Positions 27,037 to 35,367 of a DNA stretch of 64,000 nucleotides are shown in pieces. The stretch spans positions 17,376-81,375 of the forward strand of contig JAUXYJ010000069.1 of the NCBI GenBank assembly GCA_030694465.1. The letters run 5' to 3'. The position numbers and the translations under genes were made by a program. The stretch's first letter is position 1, and each line of letters opens with the position of its first letter. The notes under the pieces were generated by a model that made no database searches, was not told the origin of the DNA, and saw nothing but the letters and a program-made list of their open reading frames with translations. This DNA is from Deltaproteobacteria bacterium. GTDB lineage: Bacteria > Myxococcota_A > Polyangia > Polyangiales > Ga0077539.

Positions 27037-27105
27037 GATGAAATTCGCTGTGATTTTGCTTGCCTTCTTACTCATTGCACTGGCCGGCTGTGGCGACTCG
27101 GTGAC
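27037..27105. repeat. 69-bp direct repeat, copy 2 (orphan signal peptide)
   Basis: Exact duplicate of 26714-26782. It encodes the same signal peptide and lipobox, but the frame then runs into unrelated sequence antisense to the FG-GAP gene, so it is a broken gene start. Confidence 0.9.
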
Positions 27106-27151
27106 TTTGGGTTGGCTGTGGCAACAACTGACCCTCGATGCCCCTTTACCT

Positions 27152-27168
27152 CGGCTACGTCGCCGGGT
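27152..27168. repeat. Dispersed palindrome variant at a stop codon
   Basis: Reads CGGCTACGTCGCCGGG on the plus strand, i.e. the GACGTAGCC variant on minus. The TAG within it is the stop codon of the FG-GAP lipoprotein gene (27155-27157). Confidence 0.7.
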
Positions 27169-28987
27169 ACCCGAGCGCGCTCACCCAGAGTGCCGCAAAC
27201 GCCTGTCCAAAGCCCGCCACGCTGGGCCCCGAGAAGGTCAGCTGCGGCATGCCCGTGAGCCCCGCTGCACGACCCGTGTGCAGGTCGACGTTCGTGAGCT
27301 CACGCGTGCTGGAATAGGTCCCAATGAGCACGTCCGCGAACCCGTCGCCGTTGACGTCCCCTCCCCCCGCAAGCGTGCTTCCGTAGAGCAATCCGCCCCG
27401 CAATTCGACGGACGAAATCATCGCAGGGCCCATCGGTCCGCCGACAAACACGCGCACGCCGCGCAAGATTTGTGACCCGGTCGCGATGTCCGAATACCCA
27501 TCGCCGTTGAAGTCCCCCGCAGCGATCGAGGTGCCAAGGTGATCCTCGCTCATCACGCCTTGGATCGTGTGATCCGCGCGGCCCGTTGGGGGCATCGCGC
27601 TGCCGAGGTACACGCTCACGGTGCCCTCGTGGTAGCGGCCGTTGAGCGTCGAGTGCCCGATGCCCACCATGACGTCGCTGTAGCCGTCTCCGTTGACGTC
27701 GCGCGCAGTGGCGACCACAGTCTGGAAGCTGTCGATCACGCGCAGTGCGACCCGCAAGACCTCCGGAGCGCTCACCCGAAGGCCCGCTTCGGCGCCCCGA
27801 TAGATTTGCGCGGCGGGCACCCCGGCGGGGTCTTCGCCCCGTGGGCTCTCGAGGCCCACGATGAGATCTGAGAAGCCATCTCCGTCGACATCACCCGCGC
27901 CTGCGATCGCTGCCCCGAACCGCTCGACACCGGGCGGCGCCTCGATCACTGCAGCGGGGCTGCGCGTGCCCCCGTGAAACACGGTCACCGAGCCCGCAAA
28001 CGCGCCCTCTCTCGGGACGCTGTTATGACTCCACAAGCTTACGGCGACGTCGCCGTAGCCATCGCCGTTGACGTCTCCGAGCCCCGCGACCGCGCCGCCA
28101 AACCCGCTGCGCATCGGGTCACCCGTGAGTGCGTACGAAGCGCTCGCTGCGGGCCCCATGGCGCCGCCGAGATAGACCCTTGCGCTCCCGGGCATAATCG
28201 ATCCTGCCTGAGTAAATCCTGGCGCTCCGACGATGATGTCACCGAATCCGTCGCCGTTGACGTCCCCCGCGGACGCCACGGATGTGCCCAGCCCTTCGCG
28301 AGCGACTGTGCCCTCGAGGGTCCAGGTTGCGACGGTGCTGGGCCCCGCGACGTTGCCCGCATAGATGCTTACAGAGCCTGTGTTGGTCCGCCCGCCGAGC
28401 GTCGCGTAGGGCGCAGCGACGACTACCTCATCGACACCATCCCCATTGAGATCCAAGTGCGGGTTGCTGCTCGAATCGACGCCGCTTGAGCCATCGCGAA
28501 CGGGCACATGAAAGAGCCACGTCGGGCTCAGCGTGCGCCCTCGCAGCGCTCCGCGCGTGGCACGCAAGCGCCAGAAGACCACGGACCTCGGGGTGAGCGC
28601 TACGCTGGGCTTCACCGAAGACCCCAACGCGTAGAGCGTCTCGATCACGCGAGTGCACGCGCGATCGCGGCAGAGTTCAACCACGGCGCCGTCGGTTTCG
28701 TCTGGCAAAATCCAGCGCAACGTGGGTCGCAACAGCGTGACATCTCCCAGCGACAGCGGGCTCACTTGGCGCGGGATCGCGTCGAGTGTGTCCTCACCCG
28801 CGTCACTCGCGTCACCCGCGTCACCCGCGTCACTCGCGGTACTCGCGTCACTGGGCTGCGCGATCTCGCTTGGCGCGTCTGGCATGCGCACATCGCCCGC
28901 GTCGTCTTGCGCGAGCGGGCTCACCCACGCGCCACATCCCGAAGCACAAAGAGCCCACACTGCCCACGCAAGGTTCAACCGATTCAA
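27155..28987 (-). CDS. FG-GAP (integrin-alpha-type) beta-propeller lipoprotein
   Basis: About 610 aa from a TTG at 28987, which has GGGAG upstream and starts directly at a signal peptide with lipobox (ASGC). A longer frame to 29068 lacks signal character. After an Asp/Ala/Ser/Gly linker encoded by a 9-bp tandem repeat, an Ig/FnIII-like domain leads into seven FG-GAP repeats. Each has a calcium-binding loop such as DVNGDGFGDIIVGAP, DVNGDGYGDVAV and DFNGDGYSDIATG, giving a seven-bladed propeller. Such proteins are cell-surface adhesion or binding modules. One blade's DxDxDG region (YGDVAV) contains a perfect 18-bp copy of the dispersed palindrome. The stop codon lies in another copy. Confidence 0.88.
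   Translation of the reverse strand: MNRLNLAWAVWALCASGCGAWVSPLAQDDAGDVRMPDAPSEIAQPSDASTASDAGDAGDASDAGEDTLDAIPRQVSPLSLGDVTLLRPTLRWILPDETDGAVVELCRDRACTRVIETLYALGSSVKPSVALTPRSVVFWRLRATRGALRGRTLSPTWLFHVPVRDGSSGVDSSSNPHLDLNGDGVDEVVVAAPYATLGGRTNTGSVSIYAGNVAGPSTVATWTLEGTVAREGLGTSVASAGDVNGDGFGDIIVGAPGFTQAGSIMPGSARVYLGGAMGPAASASYALTGDPMRSGFGGAVAGLGDVNGDGYGDVAVSLWSHNSVPREGAFAGSVTVFHGGTRSPAAVIEAPPGVERFGAAIAGAGDVDGDGFSDLIVGLESPRGEDPAGVPAAQIYRGAEAGLRVSAPEVLRVALRVIDSFQTVVATARDVNGDGYSDVMVGIGHSTLNGRYHEGTVSVYLGSAMPPTGRADHTIQGVMSEDHLGTSIAAGDFNGDGYSDIATGSQILRGVRVFVGGPMGPAMISSVELRGGLLYGSTLAGGGDVNGDGFADVLIGTYSSTRELTNVDLHTGRAAGLTGMPQLTFSGPSVAGFGQAFAALWVSALGYPAT
28040..28057. repeat. Dispersed palindrome copy inside FG-GAP gene
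   Basis: TACGGCGACGTCGCCGTA, perfect 18-bp palindrome. It encodes YGDVAV in an FG-GAP blade, so here the match may reflect protein constraint rather than insertion. Confidence 0.5.
28794..28847. repeat. 9-bp tandem repeat, six units
   Basis: Units of TCACYCGCG, one degenerate. On the minus strand they encode the SDAGDAGDASDAG linker of the FG-GAP lipoprotein. Likely prone to length change. Confidence 0.85.
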
Positions 28988-29095
28988 AGCACGCTCCCGA
29001 GGACTGCCGAGGGGCCTGATTGCCCACGCTGCTGCGATTGGCCCCTCACCCCTGCGATTCTCACGCAATCGTCTGGACCGCAGGCGCTGTCAGCT

Positions 29096-29134
29096 CCCGG
29101 CGACGTAGCCGAGAATCCGGCGACGTCGCCGGAT
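29096..29134. repeat. Two dispersed palindrome copies
   Basis: A GACGTAGCC-variant copy at 29096-29113 and a perfect 20-bp copy at 29115-29134 (ATCCGGCGACGTCGCCGGAT). The second starts 4 bp after the stop of the amylase-family gene, as transcribed on the minus strand. Confidence 0.85.
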
Positions 29135-29137
29135 GGG

Positions 29138-31156
29138 CTAGGGCATGGCGACAACGTCCGCGGCAGGGACGAAGATCGCGGCCGAATACGCAGGCAGACT
29201 CACGCTCACGCGGCTGCCCGGGCCCACGGTCACGCGGCGGGTGTTGCTCGCGTCGAGCACGTCGACGAGCTCGGTCCCGGGGGCAAACGAGACCTGCATG
29301 CCGTTGCCCTCGAACGCGGTGCGGTGCTCGCGGGCGTCTCCGCTGGTGTTGATCACGACCAAGACCGAGCGGGTGTCTTGCCTTCGCTCAAACGCGAGCA
29401 TGCCGCCGTCGTCTGCGTTGGTGGGGCGGTTGCTGGTCCATTTGAGCTCGAAGTTTCCGCGGCGGAGCGGCTCGTAGGTGCGGCGGATGCGCGCCAGCCT
29501 GGCCATCCATTGAAAGGTCACGCCCGTCGTCGGAAACATCCGCGCGTGCTCGTTGGTGAGCGGCCCACCGGCGCTCGGGCGGCCGTCGAGGTCGGTGCGG
29601 TAGTCGCTCGCGCGCTCCCAGAGGACCTCGCGATTGGAGGGATCATTGGCACCATTAAAGTCTTGCTCGGTGCCGTAGTACACACAGGGGATGCCGTCTT
29701 CGGTGTAGAGAAAAGCCAGGGCGATGTGCATTTTCTTGCGCATGCGCTCGCTGTCGTTTTCGTCGCGGACGCGGCCTGGTGGGCAGCTCATCGGGTCTTC
29801 GTCGAGGATGCCCGCGAGAAATCTCGGGACGTCGTGGTTGTCGAAGAAGTTAACCAAGAGCTGCGTGGGAGGCGCGCCGGCGCCGTTCTCTTGCGCGGTG
29901 GTTCCGTAGTTCATCGCGCGCTGCGTGTAGAGCGACTCGACCTGCGACGTTGACCCTTCGCACTGAAACACATCGCGAAAGACCTGAAATTTCTGCGAGA
30001 AATAAAACACCGAGTCCATCTCGCCGGGCCGTGTGTACGAGCCCAACAAGCGGTCGTCGCCATCGAATGCTTCGCCAAACAAGAAGAACCGCTGCTTGCC
30101 TCGCGCTGCCAACCGGGTGCGCAGGCGCGTCGAGAAGTCCGTCCAAAACCCATGCTCGACGTGCTTGAGCGTGTCGATGCGAAAGCCGTCAAGATCAGTG
30201 AGCTCGACCCAGCGCGCGTAAGCCTCGACCATCGCGTCGCGCACGTCTTGTCGCTCGGTCGCTACGTCTTTCAGTCCACCCGGAAAATCCCCGAGCATCA
30301 CCTGCTCGCTGGGCTGCGATCCGTCGCTGTCGTAGTTCACGATGCGACCGCGGCGGTGGTAGCCCTCGGGCTGCGCGAGGATGCACTGCCACGCAAACGC
30401 GCCGTCACACCGCGGGGCGGTCCGAAAAATATCCGGGATGTGCATAAACCGCACGGGCGCGGGTCCCGCCGGCCCCAGCGAGGTGAACGACTGGATCACC
30501 GTGCGCGTGTTGTAGTCCGGGTCGTACTCGCTCACGCGGGTGAGCGTGCTCGAAGATCCGCCTGGGTTTTGAAAGCCCGAATTGACACCGCCCCCGTAGA
30601 GATTGTCATCGGGGCGGCCGTTTTGATTGATGTCGTAATAAAACATCTGGCCCATGTGGTTGGTCACGATGTCCAAGACCACGCGGAGGTTCTTGCGGTG
30701 CGCTTCGCTCACGAGCCTTCGCAGCGTCGCGAGGTCACCGAAGTGCGGGTTGAGCTCCGATAGGTCGCTGGCCCAGTAGCCATGGTAGCCGTCGATCCCT
30801 GCGTCGGTGTCCACGTTGCGCACAATGGGCGAGATCCAGAGCGTGGTCACACCGAGCGCCTTGATGTAGTCGAGTTGTGAGATCAAGCCCTGCCAGTCGC
30901 CGCCCTGGTAGCGCGCGAGTGACTGGCGATTGACTCGCCAATCGTTGCTCGCGGTGCCGTTCGCGAAGCGGTCTACGAGCACCTGATAGATCACCTCGTC
31001 GCGCCAGTCTTCGACCTGCGAGGTCAGCCGAATGGGGGTGCCATCGGTGGGCGTCTCGACGTCACGGAGGTCAAAGCACCCCCCGGCGGCGAGCGCGCAT
31101 GCGGCGCCGAGAGCAGACACAACCATGCGCATTCGGTGAGCGATCTTGCGTGCCAT
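29138..31156 (-). CDS. GH13 alpha-amylase-family lipoprotein
   Basis: About 672 aa from the ATG at 31156; a few residues later a signal peptide ends in lipobox AGGC. Hydrolyses or rearranges alpha-glucans at the cell surface. The (beta/alpha)8 barrel signatures are complete: DEVIYQVLVDRF at the start, VLDIVTNHMG (region I), DGFRIDTLKH with the nucleophile Asp (region II), FLFGEAFD with the acid/base Glu (region III) and FFDNHDVPR (region IV). A C-terminal beta-sandwich follows (GMLAFERRQDTRSVLVVINT). Exact specificity (amylase, pullulanase or cyclodextrinase) is open. The LamB-like porin 5 kb away could import the products. Confidence 0.9.
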   Translation of the reverse strand: MARKIAHRMRMVVSALGAACALAAGGCFDLRDVETPTDGTPIRLTSQVEDWRDEVIYQVLVDRFANGTASNDWRVNRQSLARYQGGDWQGLISQLDYIKALGVTTLWISPIVRNVDTDAGIDGYHGYWASDLSELNPHFGDLATLRRLVSEAHRKNLRVVLDIVTNHMGQMFYYDINQNGRPDDNLYGGGVNSGFQNPGGSSSTLTRVSEYDPDYNTRTVIQSFTSLGPAGPAPVRFMHIPDIFRTAPRCDGAFAWQCILAQPEGYHRRGRIVNYDSDGSQPSEQVMLGDFPGGLKDVATERQDVRDAMVEAYARWVELTDLDGFRIDTLKHVEHGFWTDFSTRLRTRLAARGKQRFFLFGEAFDGDDRLLGSYTRPGEMDSVFYFSQKFQVFRDVFQCEGSTSQVESLYTQRAMNYGTTAQENGAGAPPTQLLVNFFDNHDVPRFLAGILDEDPMSCPPGRVRDENDSERMRKKMHIALAFLYTEDGIPCVYYGTEQDFNGANDPSNREVLWERASDYRTDLDGRPSAGGPLTNEHARMFPTTGVTFQWMARLARIRRTYEPLRRGNFELKWTSNRPTNADDGGMLAFERRQDTRSVLVVINTSGDAREHRTAFEGNGMQVSFAPGTELVDVLDASNTRRVTVGPGSRVSVSLPAYSAAIFVPAADVVAMP

Positions 31157-31216
31157 CACAGCACGCGAGGGTAGCAAAGGTGTCGCAGAGTGCGGCGTGA
31201 GAAGCGCGGGGGAGAC

Positions 31217-33646
31217 TTACTTCCAGAGGGCCACAGCGCGGGCGGCGACGATGGCGCGGGCGCGACCGAAGCGGCCTGTGTCGCGGATGTCCTGCAAGAG
31301 CGGGCACTGATCGAGCCAACCAACGTCTACAAACGACAGGTCGAGCGCGGCCTCGATGGCATCGAGCGCCTCGTCTCCGCGGCCCTCAAAGCAGCAGAGT
31401 TCGGCGATGATTTGGCACCAAAACGCCCGAAACGAGATCGACGGTGAGGTCTCTTGGGTGTGCCTGAGGACAGTCATCGCGAGCTCGTTGGGGGTCCGAT
31501 CCACCATGTTGCGTAGAGAGCCCAGAAAGATCATCGGGAAGCTGTCCTCGGGCAGCCCAGATGCCTCAATCTGCTCGGCGACCTTGAGCCCCACCGCGGG
31601 ATCTCCTCGCCAGATCGCCATGCGTGCGGCGACCACGTACGGTGGAACGACGTTCCCGGTGATCCGTTGGCTCTCGAGGAGCGTGCGATCGGTGCCCTCC
31701 CAGTCGCCCTGCATCGCGTGAGCGCGCACGAGATTCCACCACGCGTGCTGCGTCGCGGGCTGCTGCTCGATCGCGAACCGCAGCCGACCGATGCCCTCCT
31801 CGACGTAGCCCGACTCGAGCAAGAATCTGCCCAAAAATGCACTTGATTCTGCATCTCGTGGGTCTCGCGCGAGCGCCTCCCGAAACGCAGCGACGCTCGC
31901 GCGAAGGTCGCCCTGGTGGCATCGGACGAGCCCCAGCGTCGCGTAGGTGCTGCTGAGCGATCCGTCGGCGTCGAGCGCACGCAGGGCGTGATCTTCGGCC
32001 TTGGCCATCAGCGATGGATCCTCGCCATTGGCGATCGCGACCCGCACCAAGATCGCGCCCATCAGGGCCAACACCGAGGCATCGCCGGGGCTGAGATCCA
32101 GCGCGCGCTGTGCGAGGCCTTGCGCCTCGTAGATCACGCTGGGATTGTATACTTCGCGTGCTTTTTCTCTCGCCGAATCGTACAGAGCGCGCACGGCTGG
32201 GTCTGTCGGTCCCCGGGACTGCATCGCGCCAGTCATGAGCGCGCGCATCGCGCTCTCGGCCGTTCGGTGCAGGGCGTCTTCAAGGGCAAAGAGACTGTCT
32301 CGTTGACCATCAAAGCGCTCGGTCCATTTCTGTGCGCCGGTCGCAGTCTCGATGAGCCGGAGGTTGACACGCAGACGCTCGCCGTCTGCTCGAACGCTCC
32401 CTGAGAGCACGAGGTCTGCACGATGATCGCGTGCGATTTCGCTCACAGAATCATTTGCTCCGAGCATCATCGGGGGCACCACGCGGAGCCCATGGATCCT
32501 CGCGAGGCTGTCGGCGATCGTCGCACCGAGCTCGCGGCTCATGGGTCCAAGCGCGAGGTCTCCGGCACCCAAGGACTGCACTGCGACGTTGCGCGCGAGC
32601 AACCGCTGATCGCCCCCGTCGAGGGCGAGCGTGTGAAGCCCTGGGACGCGCGCGATCGCTTGGATTTGTCGGGTCGTTCCGGCTTGTTCTGAGCCACCAC
32701 GGAGGCGCTCGAGCGTGTGGAGCACATGGCTTGCGTCCGGGCGATCGACGCGCTTGGCAGACATCATCGCGTGCACGAGCTCGGCCACGCTCTCGGGGAT
32801 GCTCGCGTCCAGACTGCGAAGGTCCGTTGGCGGCCGGATCAAGCGCGCCATGGCCATGGCCATCGCGCTGGGGCCGTCAAACGGCAGTCGGCGCGTGAGC
32901 ATTTCGAACAGCAAAACACCTAGCGCATACACGTCTGAGCGCCCGTCAGGTGTCTCGCCGTTCACCTGCTCGGGGGCCATGTACGCGGGCGTCCCTACGA
33001 TGCCGCCCATCGTGAGCGCGCGGCGCGAAGACGACGTCGTGGGGTCTTCAGGTAGAGGCTGCTCGTCTTCGGCTGCACGCGCGATGCCAAAATCCGTGAT
33101 CACTACGCGCTCGTTGCCATTGAGAGGCCCTGTGGCCTTGGCTCCGGCGAGCATCACGTTGTCGGGCTTGAGGTCTCGGTGCACTACGCCGGCGCCATGC
33201 GCAGCGACGAGACCCTTCGAGATCTCTAGCGCGATCCGCAGAGATTCAGACAGCGTGAGTCGCTCGTTCTCGATCCGTGTCGCGAGCGAGACGCCCTCAA
33301 TGAGCTCCATGGTCAGAAAGCGAAAGCGCCATGAGCCAAGGTCGAACGTGCGCGCTACGTTCGGGTGCGTCACGCGGCGCGCGAGCTTCACTTCTCTGCG
33401 AAATCGCTCAATCGAAGACTCCATTTCGCCGTGCGCTCCGCCGAGCGCCTTGAGCGCGACAAGCTCGTCGAGCTCGCGGTCGTGCGCGCGATAGACCGAT
33501 CCCATGCCGCCTTGGCCGAGCAGCGCTTGGATCACGTACCGGTCGGCCACGAGGGTCCCAACAGCCAGGATTTCTCCGGGATTTGCGTGCGTTTCGCGAG
33601 GCTCGGACGCGAGCGTGGCGAGCGTTGGGTCAATCTCTTGGTTCAC
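31217..33646 (-). CDS. Serine/threonine protein kinase with TPR sensor region
   Basis: 809 aa, GTG start. The kinase domain covers about residues 35-315: GQGGMGSVYRA (P-loop), VALKAL (Lys), HRDLKPDN (catalytic loop), DFGIA, and GTPAYMAPEQ. After it comes a domain like those C-terminal to signalling regulators (TIADSLARIHGLRVVPPMML, then ADLVLSGSVRADGERLRVN), which resembles a FlgO/TolB-N-like module. Tetratricopeptide repeats follow from about 520 to 780. There is no transmembrane helix, so it is a cytoplasmic kinase. This PknB-like, TPR-tailed architecture is common in myxobacteria. It is divergent from the LRR gene. Confidence 0.92.
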   Translation of the reverse strand: MNQEIDPTLATLASEPRETHANPGEILAVGTLVADRYVIQALLGQGGMGSVYRAHDRELDELVALKALGGAHGEMESSIERFRREVKLARRVTHPNVARTFDLGSWRFRFLTMELIEGVSLATRIENERLTLSESLRIALEISKGLVAAHGAGVVHRDLKPDNVMLAGAKATGPLNGNERVVITDFGIARAAEDEQPLPEDPTTSSSRRALTMGGIVGTPAYMAPEQVNGETPDGRSDVYALGVLLFEMLTRRLPFDGPSAMAMAMARLIRPPTDLRSLDASIPESVAELVHAMMSAKRVDRPDASHVLHTLERLRGGSEQAGTTRQIQAIARVPGLHTLALDGGDQRLLARNVAVQSLGAGDLALGPMSRELGATIADSLARIHGLRVVPPMMLGANDSVSEIARDHRADLVLSGSVRADGERLRVNLRLIETATGAQKWTERFDGQRDSLFALEDALHRTAESAMRALMTGAMQSRGPTDPAVRALYDSAREKAREVYNPSVIYEAQGLAQRALDLSPGDASVLALMGAILVRVAIANGEDPSLMAKAEDHALRALDADGSLSSTYATLGLVRCHQGDLRASVAAFREALARDPRDAESSAFLGRFLLESGYVEEGIGRLRFAIEQQPATQHAWWNLVRAHAMQGDWEGTDRTLLESQRITGNVVPPYVVAARMAIWRGDPAVGLKVAEQIEASGLPEDSFPMIFLGSLRNMVDRTPNELAMTVLRHTQETSPSISFRAFWCQIIAELCCFEGRGDEALDAIEAALDLSFVDVGWLDQCPLLQDIRDTGRFGRARAIVAARAVALWK

Positions 33647-33745
33647 CGTGCAGGGCCGCCTTCAGGAGCATGATCATGCAACACTCGCGAGGCTCTCGTC
33701 GAAGCAACGTTGCACACCCAGCCACGCGGGAGAGGACTCACTCCG

Positions 33746-34639
33746 GTGTCACCTATCGATCGCTCTTGGTATTTGCGCTTTGTCTCGCCGGCCCCTGTCG
33801 CCCCCGCGACGCTCTCGCGGGCGCTCTCGGAGGCGCTGGGCATCCCAGTGACGCGCATCGATGGCCTGTGGCAGGGAGACCCGATGTCGGGCTTTTGGCG
33901 TGCGATTCAGGCGCGAATCACGCGGGCTGACGTGAGCCTCGTGATGGAGCTGGGCACCGAGAGCTCACCCGCGCCGCCCGAGGTCCTCGGCGTTGACACC
34001 CTCGTGGTGCGCGCAATTCTCTCGGGTGGCCCGCTCACCTCGCGCGATTCGCTCTGGAAAATCCTTGCCCAAGGTCTCGCTCGGCTTGGCTACGCAGACC
34101 TCACGCTCGCCACCGGCGGCAGGCACATCATCGAAGAGTACGCCCTGCTCGGACACACCGACGCTGTGCACGATCTCTGCGCGCTCTCGCTGCAGTTGCA
34201 CATCGACGCGCTGCGCAGCGAAGAGTTCGCTTGGCACCTCAACGTGGACGACGTGTTTGTGACCGCGCTGGACGAAGTGCTCGACGCGATCGTGCGCCCT
34301 CAGGACCGCTTGGGGCTCTCGCTGTCTCGCGCCGGACTCCGCGAAGTGCCAGCAAAAATACAGCGATTTGCAACCATGCGCTCGCTCACACTTCGAGACA
34401 ACGCCATCGAACTTCTCGCGGACAGCGACCCGCTGTTTGCGTTGAGCCAGCTCGAAGCGCTGGACCTCACAGGCAACCCCCTGCGGGCCATCAGCGCCGC
34501 GGGGCTCGCACGGCTGCCCAAGCTCAACAGGCTCGTGCTAGGGGACACTCCGTTGGCGACAGACCCCGTGGCGCTTGACTCGCTGCGCGCAGCGTTCGCG
34601 GGTCGCGGGGTACGCTTGTTTTTGGGATCGAGTGGCTGA
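33746..34639 (+). CDS. Leucine-rich-repeat protein
   Basis: About 297 aa from the GTG at 33746, with GAGG 9 bases upstream; an ATG at 33710 would add 12 residues. The N-terminal ~190 residues are a soluble domain with no recognised family. The C-terminal third has leucine-rich repeats: RLGLSLSRAGLREVPAKIQ, MRSLTLRDNAIELL, LEALDLTGNPLRAI, LNRLVLGDTPLA. Likely a cytoplasmic protein-binding module. It is divergent from the kinase gene, about 100 bp apart, and might be regulated with it. Confidence 0.75.
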   Translation: MSPIDRSWYLRFVSPAPVAPATLSRALSEALGIPVTRIDGLWQGDPMSGFWRAIQARITRADVSLVMELGTESSPAPPEVLGVDTLVVRAILSGGPLTSRDSLWKILAQGLARLGYADLTLATGGRHIIEEYALLGHTDAVHDLCALSLQLHIDALRSEEFAWHLNVDDVFVTALDEVLDAIVRPQDRLGLSLSRAGLREVPAKIQRFATMRSLTLRDNAIELLADSDPLFALSQLEALDLTGNPLRAISAAGLARLPKLNRLVLGDTPLATDPVALDSLRAAFAGRGVRLFLGSSG

Positions 34640-34713
34640 CCCTGCGCGAATAGTTTTCGCGCCGCTGGCCAACAGCGCTCACTAGGGCCTATCACTTATC
34701 TCTACGCACCCCT

Positions 34714-35028
34714 ATGGAGCAGCTCACTCTCGACACCGACTCTGTCGTCCCAAGCACCCCAGCGCCGAGCGCTCGGCACCAATGTTGTGAGCGCTGTGCT
34801 TGCTGGGTGATCCCCACAAAACCTCCGCTCAAATGGCGCGTGGCCGAGTGGACTTTTTGGCTCTCAACGCCGGTGATTCTCTTTGTGCTCAAGGGCTTCG
34901 GAGTGATCGCCATCCCGTTCTTGTTCATGTTTGCGTTTGGGCTCGCGGGTCCGCTGCGAGAGCTCGCGGGTGAAGATCCACGCTGCCCACAGTGCAACCG
35001 GTTTATGCCCAAGCCCACGAAGCGTTAA
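34714..35028 (+). CDS. Small membrane protein with paired CxxC motifs
   Basis: 104 aa, ATG start. One CxxC pair (CCERCAC) lies before and one (CPQCNR) after a hydrophobic region of two possible helices (WLSTPVILFVLKGFGVIAI and FLFMFAFGLAGPL). The two cysteine pairs could bind one zinc on the cytoplasmic face, clamping the hairpin. I recognise no family. Confidence 0.65.
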   Translation: MEQLTLDTDSVVPSTPAPSARHQCCERCACWVIPTKPPLKWRVAEWTFWLSTPVILFVLKGFGVIAIPFLFMFAFGLAGPLRELAGEDPRCPQCNRFMPKPTKR

Positions 35029-35063
35029 ACGAGGGGCCCGCGGCCCAATCCCGCACACCAACC

Positions 35064-35080
35064 CAGCGACGTCGCCGGAT
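35064..35080. repeat. Degenerate dispersed palindrome copy
   Basis: CAGCGACGTCGCCGGAT: intact right half, altered left half. Lies 36 bp after the stop of the small CxxC membrane protein. Confidence 0.5.
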
Positions 35081-35208
35081 CGAAGCGAGTCGTGCGGTCT
35101 TCAGTGCCGCTGGCGCAAACTGACTAGGCAGTTCGCAGGGAGATGTAGCGCGAGAATCCCGCGCTGCGCTCTCTGCCCCCCCCCGGTACAACCCCAATAA
35201 ACTTTAGC

Positions 35209-35294
35209 GGAGGCGGTAGGATTCGAACCTACGGTACGGTTGCCCGTACGACGGCTTAGCAAGCCGCTGCCATCGACCACTCGGCCACGCCTCC
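35209..35294 (-). tRNA. tRNA-Ser (anticodon GCU)
   Basis: 86 nt with the long variable arm of a class II tRNA. On the minus strand it starts GGAGGCGTGGCCGAGTGGTC and ends CCTACCGCCTCC, giving a 7-bp acceptor stem. The anticodon stem-loop is CGGC-TTGCTAA-GCCG, so the anticodon is GCT, reading AGC/AGU. The T-arm has GGTTCGAATCC. The 3' CCA is not encoded. Confidence 0.95.
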
Positions 35295-35367
35295 AGCAGG
35301 ACGCCGTTATTAGCCGCTCTCTCGGCACTGCGCAAGGGTTGATTTTCGTGGCAGTGTGGATCTCGTC

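Noticed and set aside
28794..28847. Tandem 9-bp repeat as a regulatory array
   Set aside because: It is in frame inside the FG-GAP lipoprotein linker and encodes Asp/Ala/Ser/Gly; a coding explanation is enough.
28508..29953. A 481-codon plus-strand open frame across the FG-GAP and amylase genes
   Set aside because: It spans two well-supported minus-strand genes and the palindromes between them; no domain or start signal.
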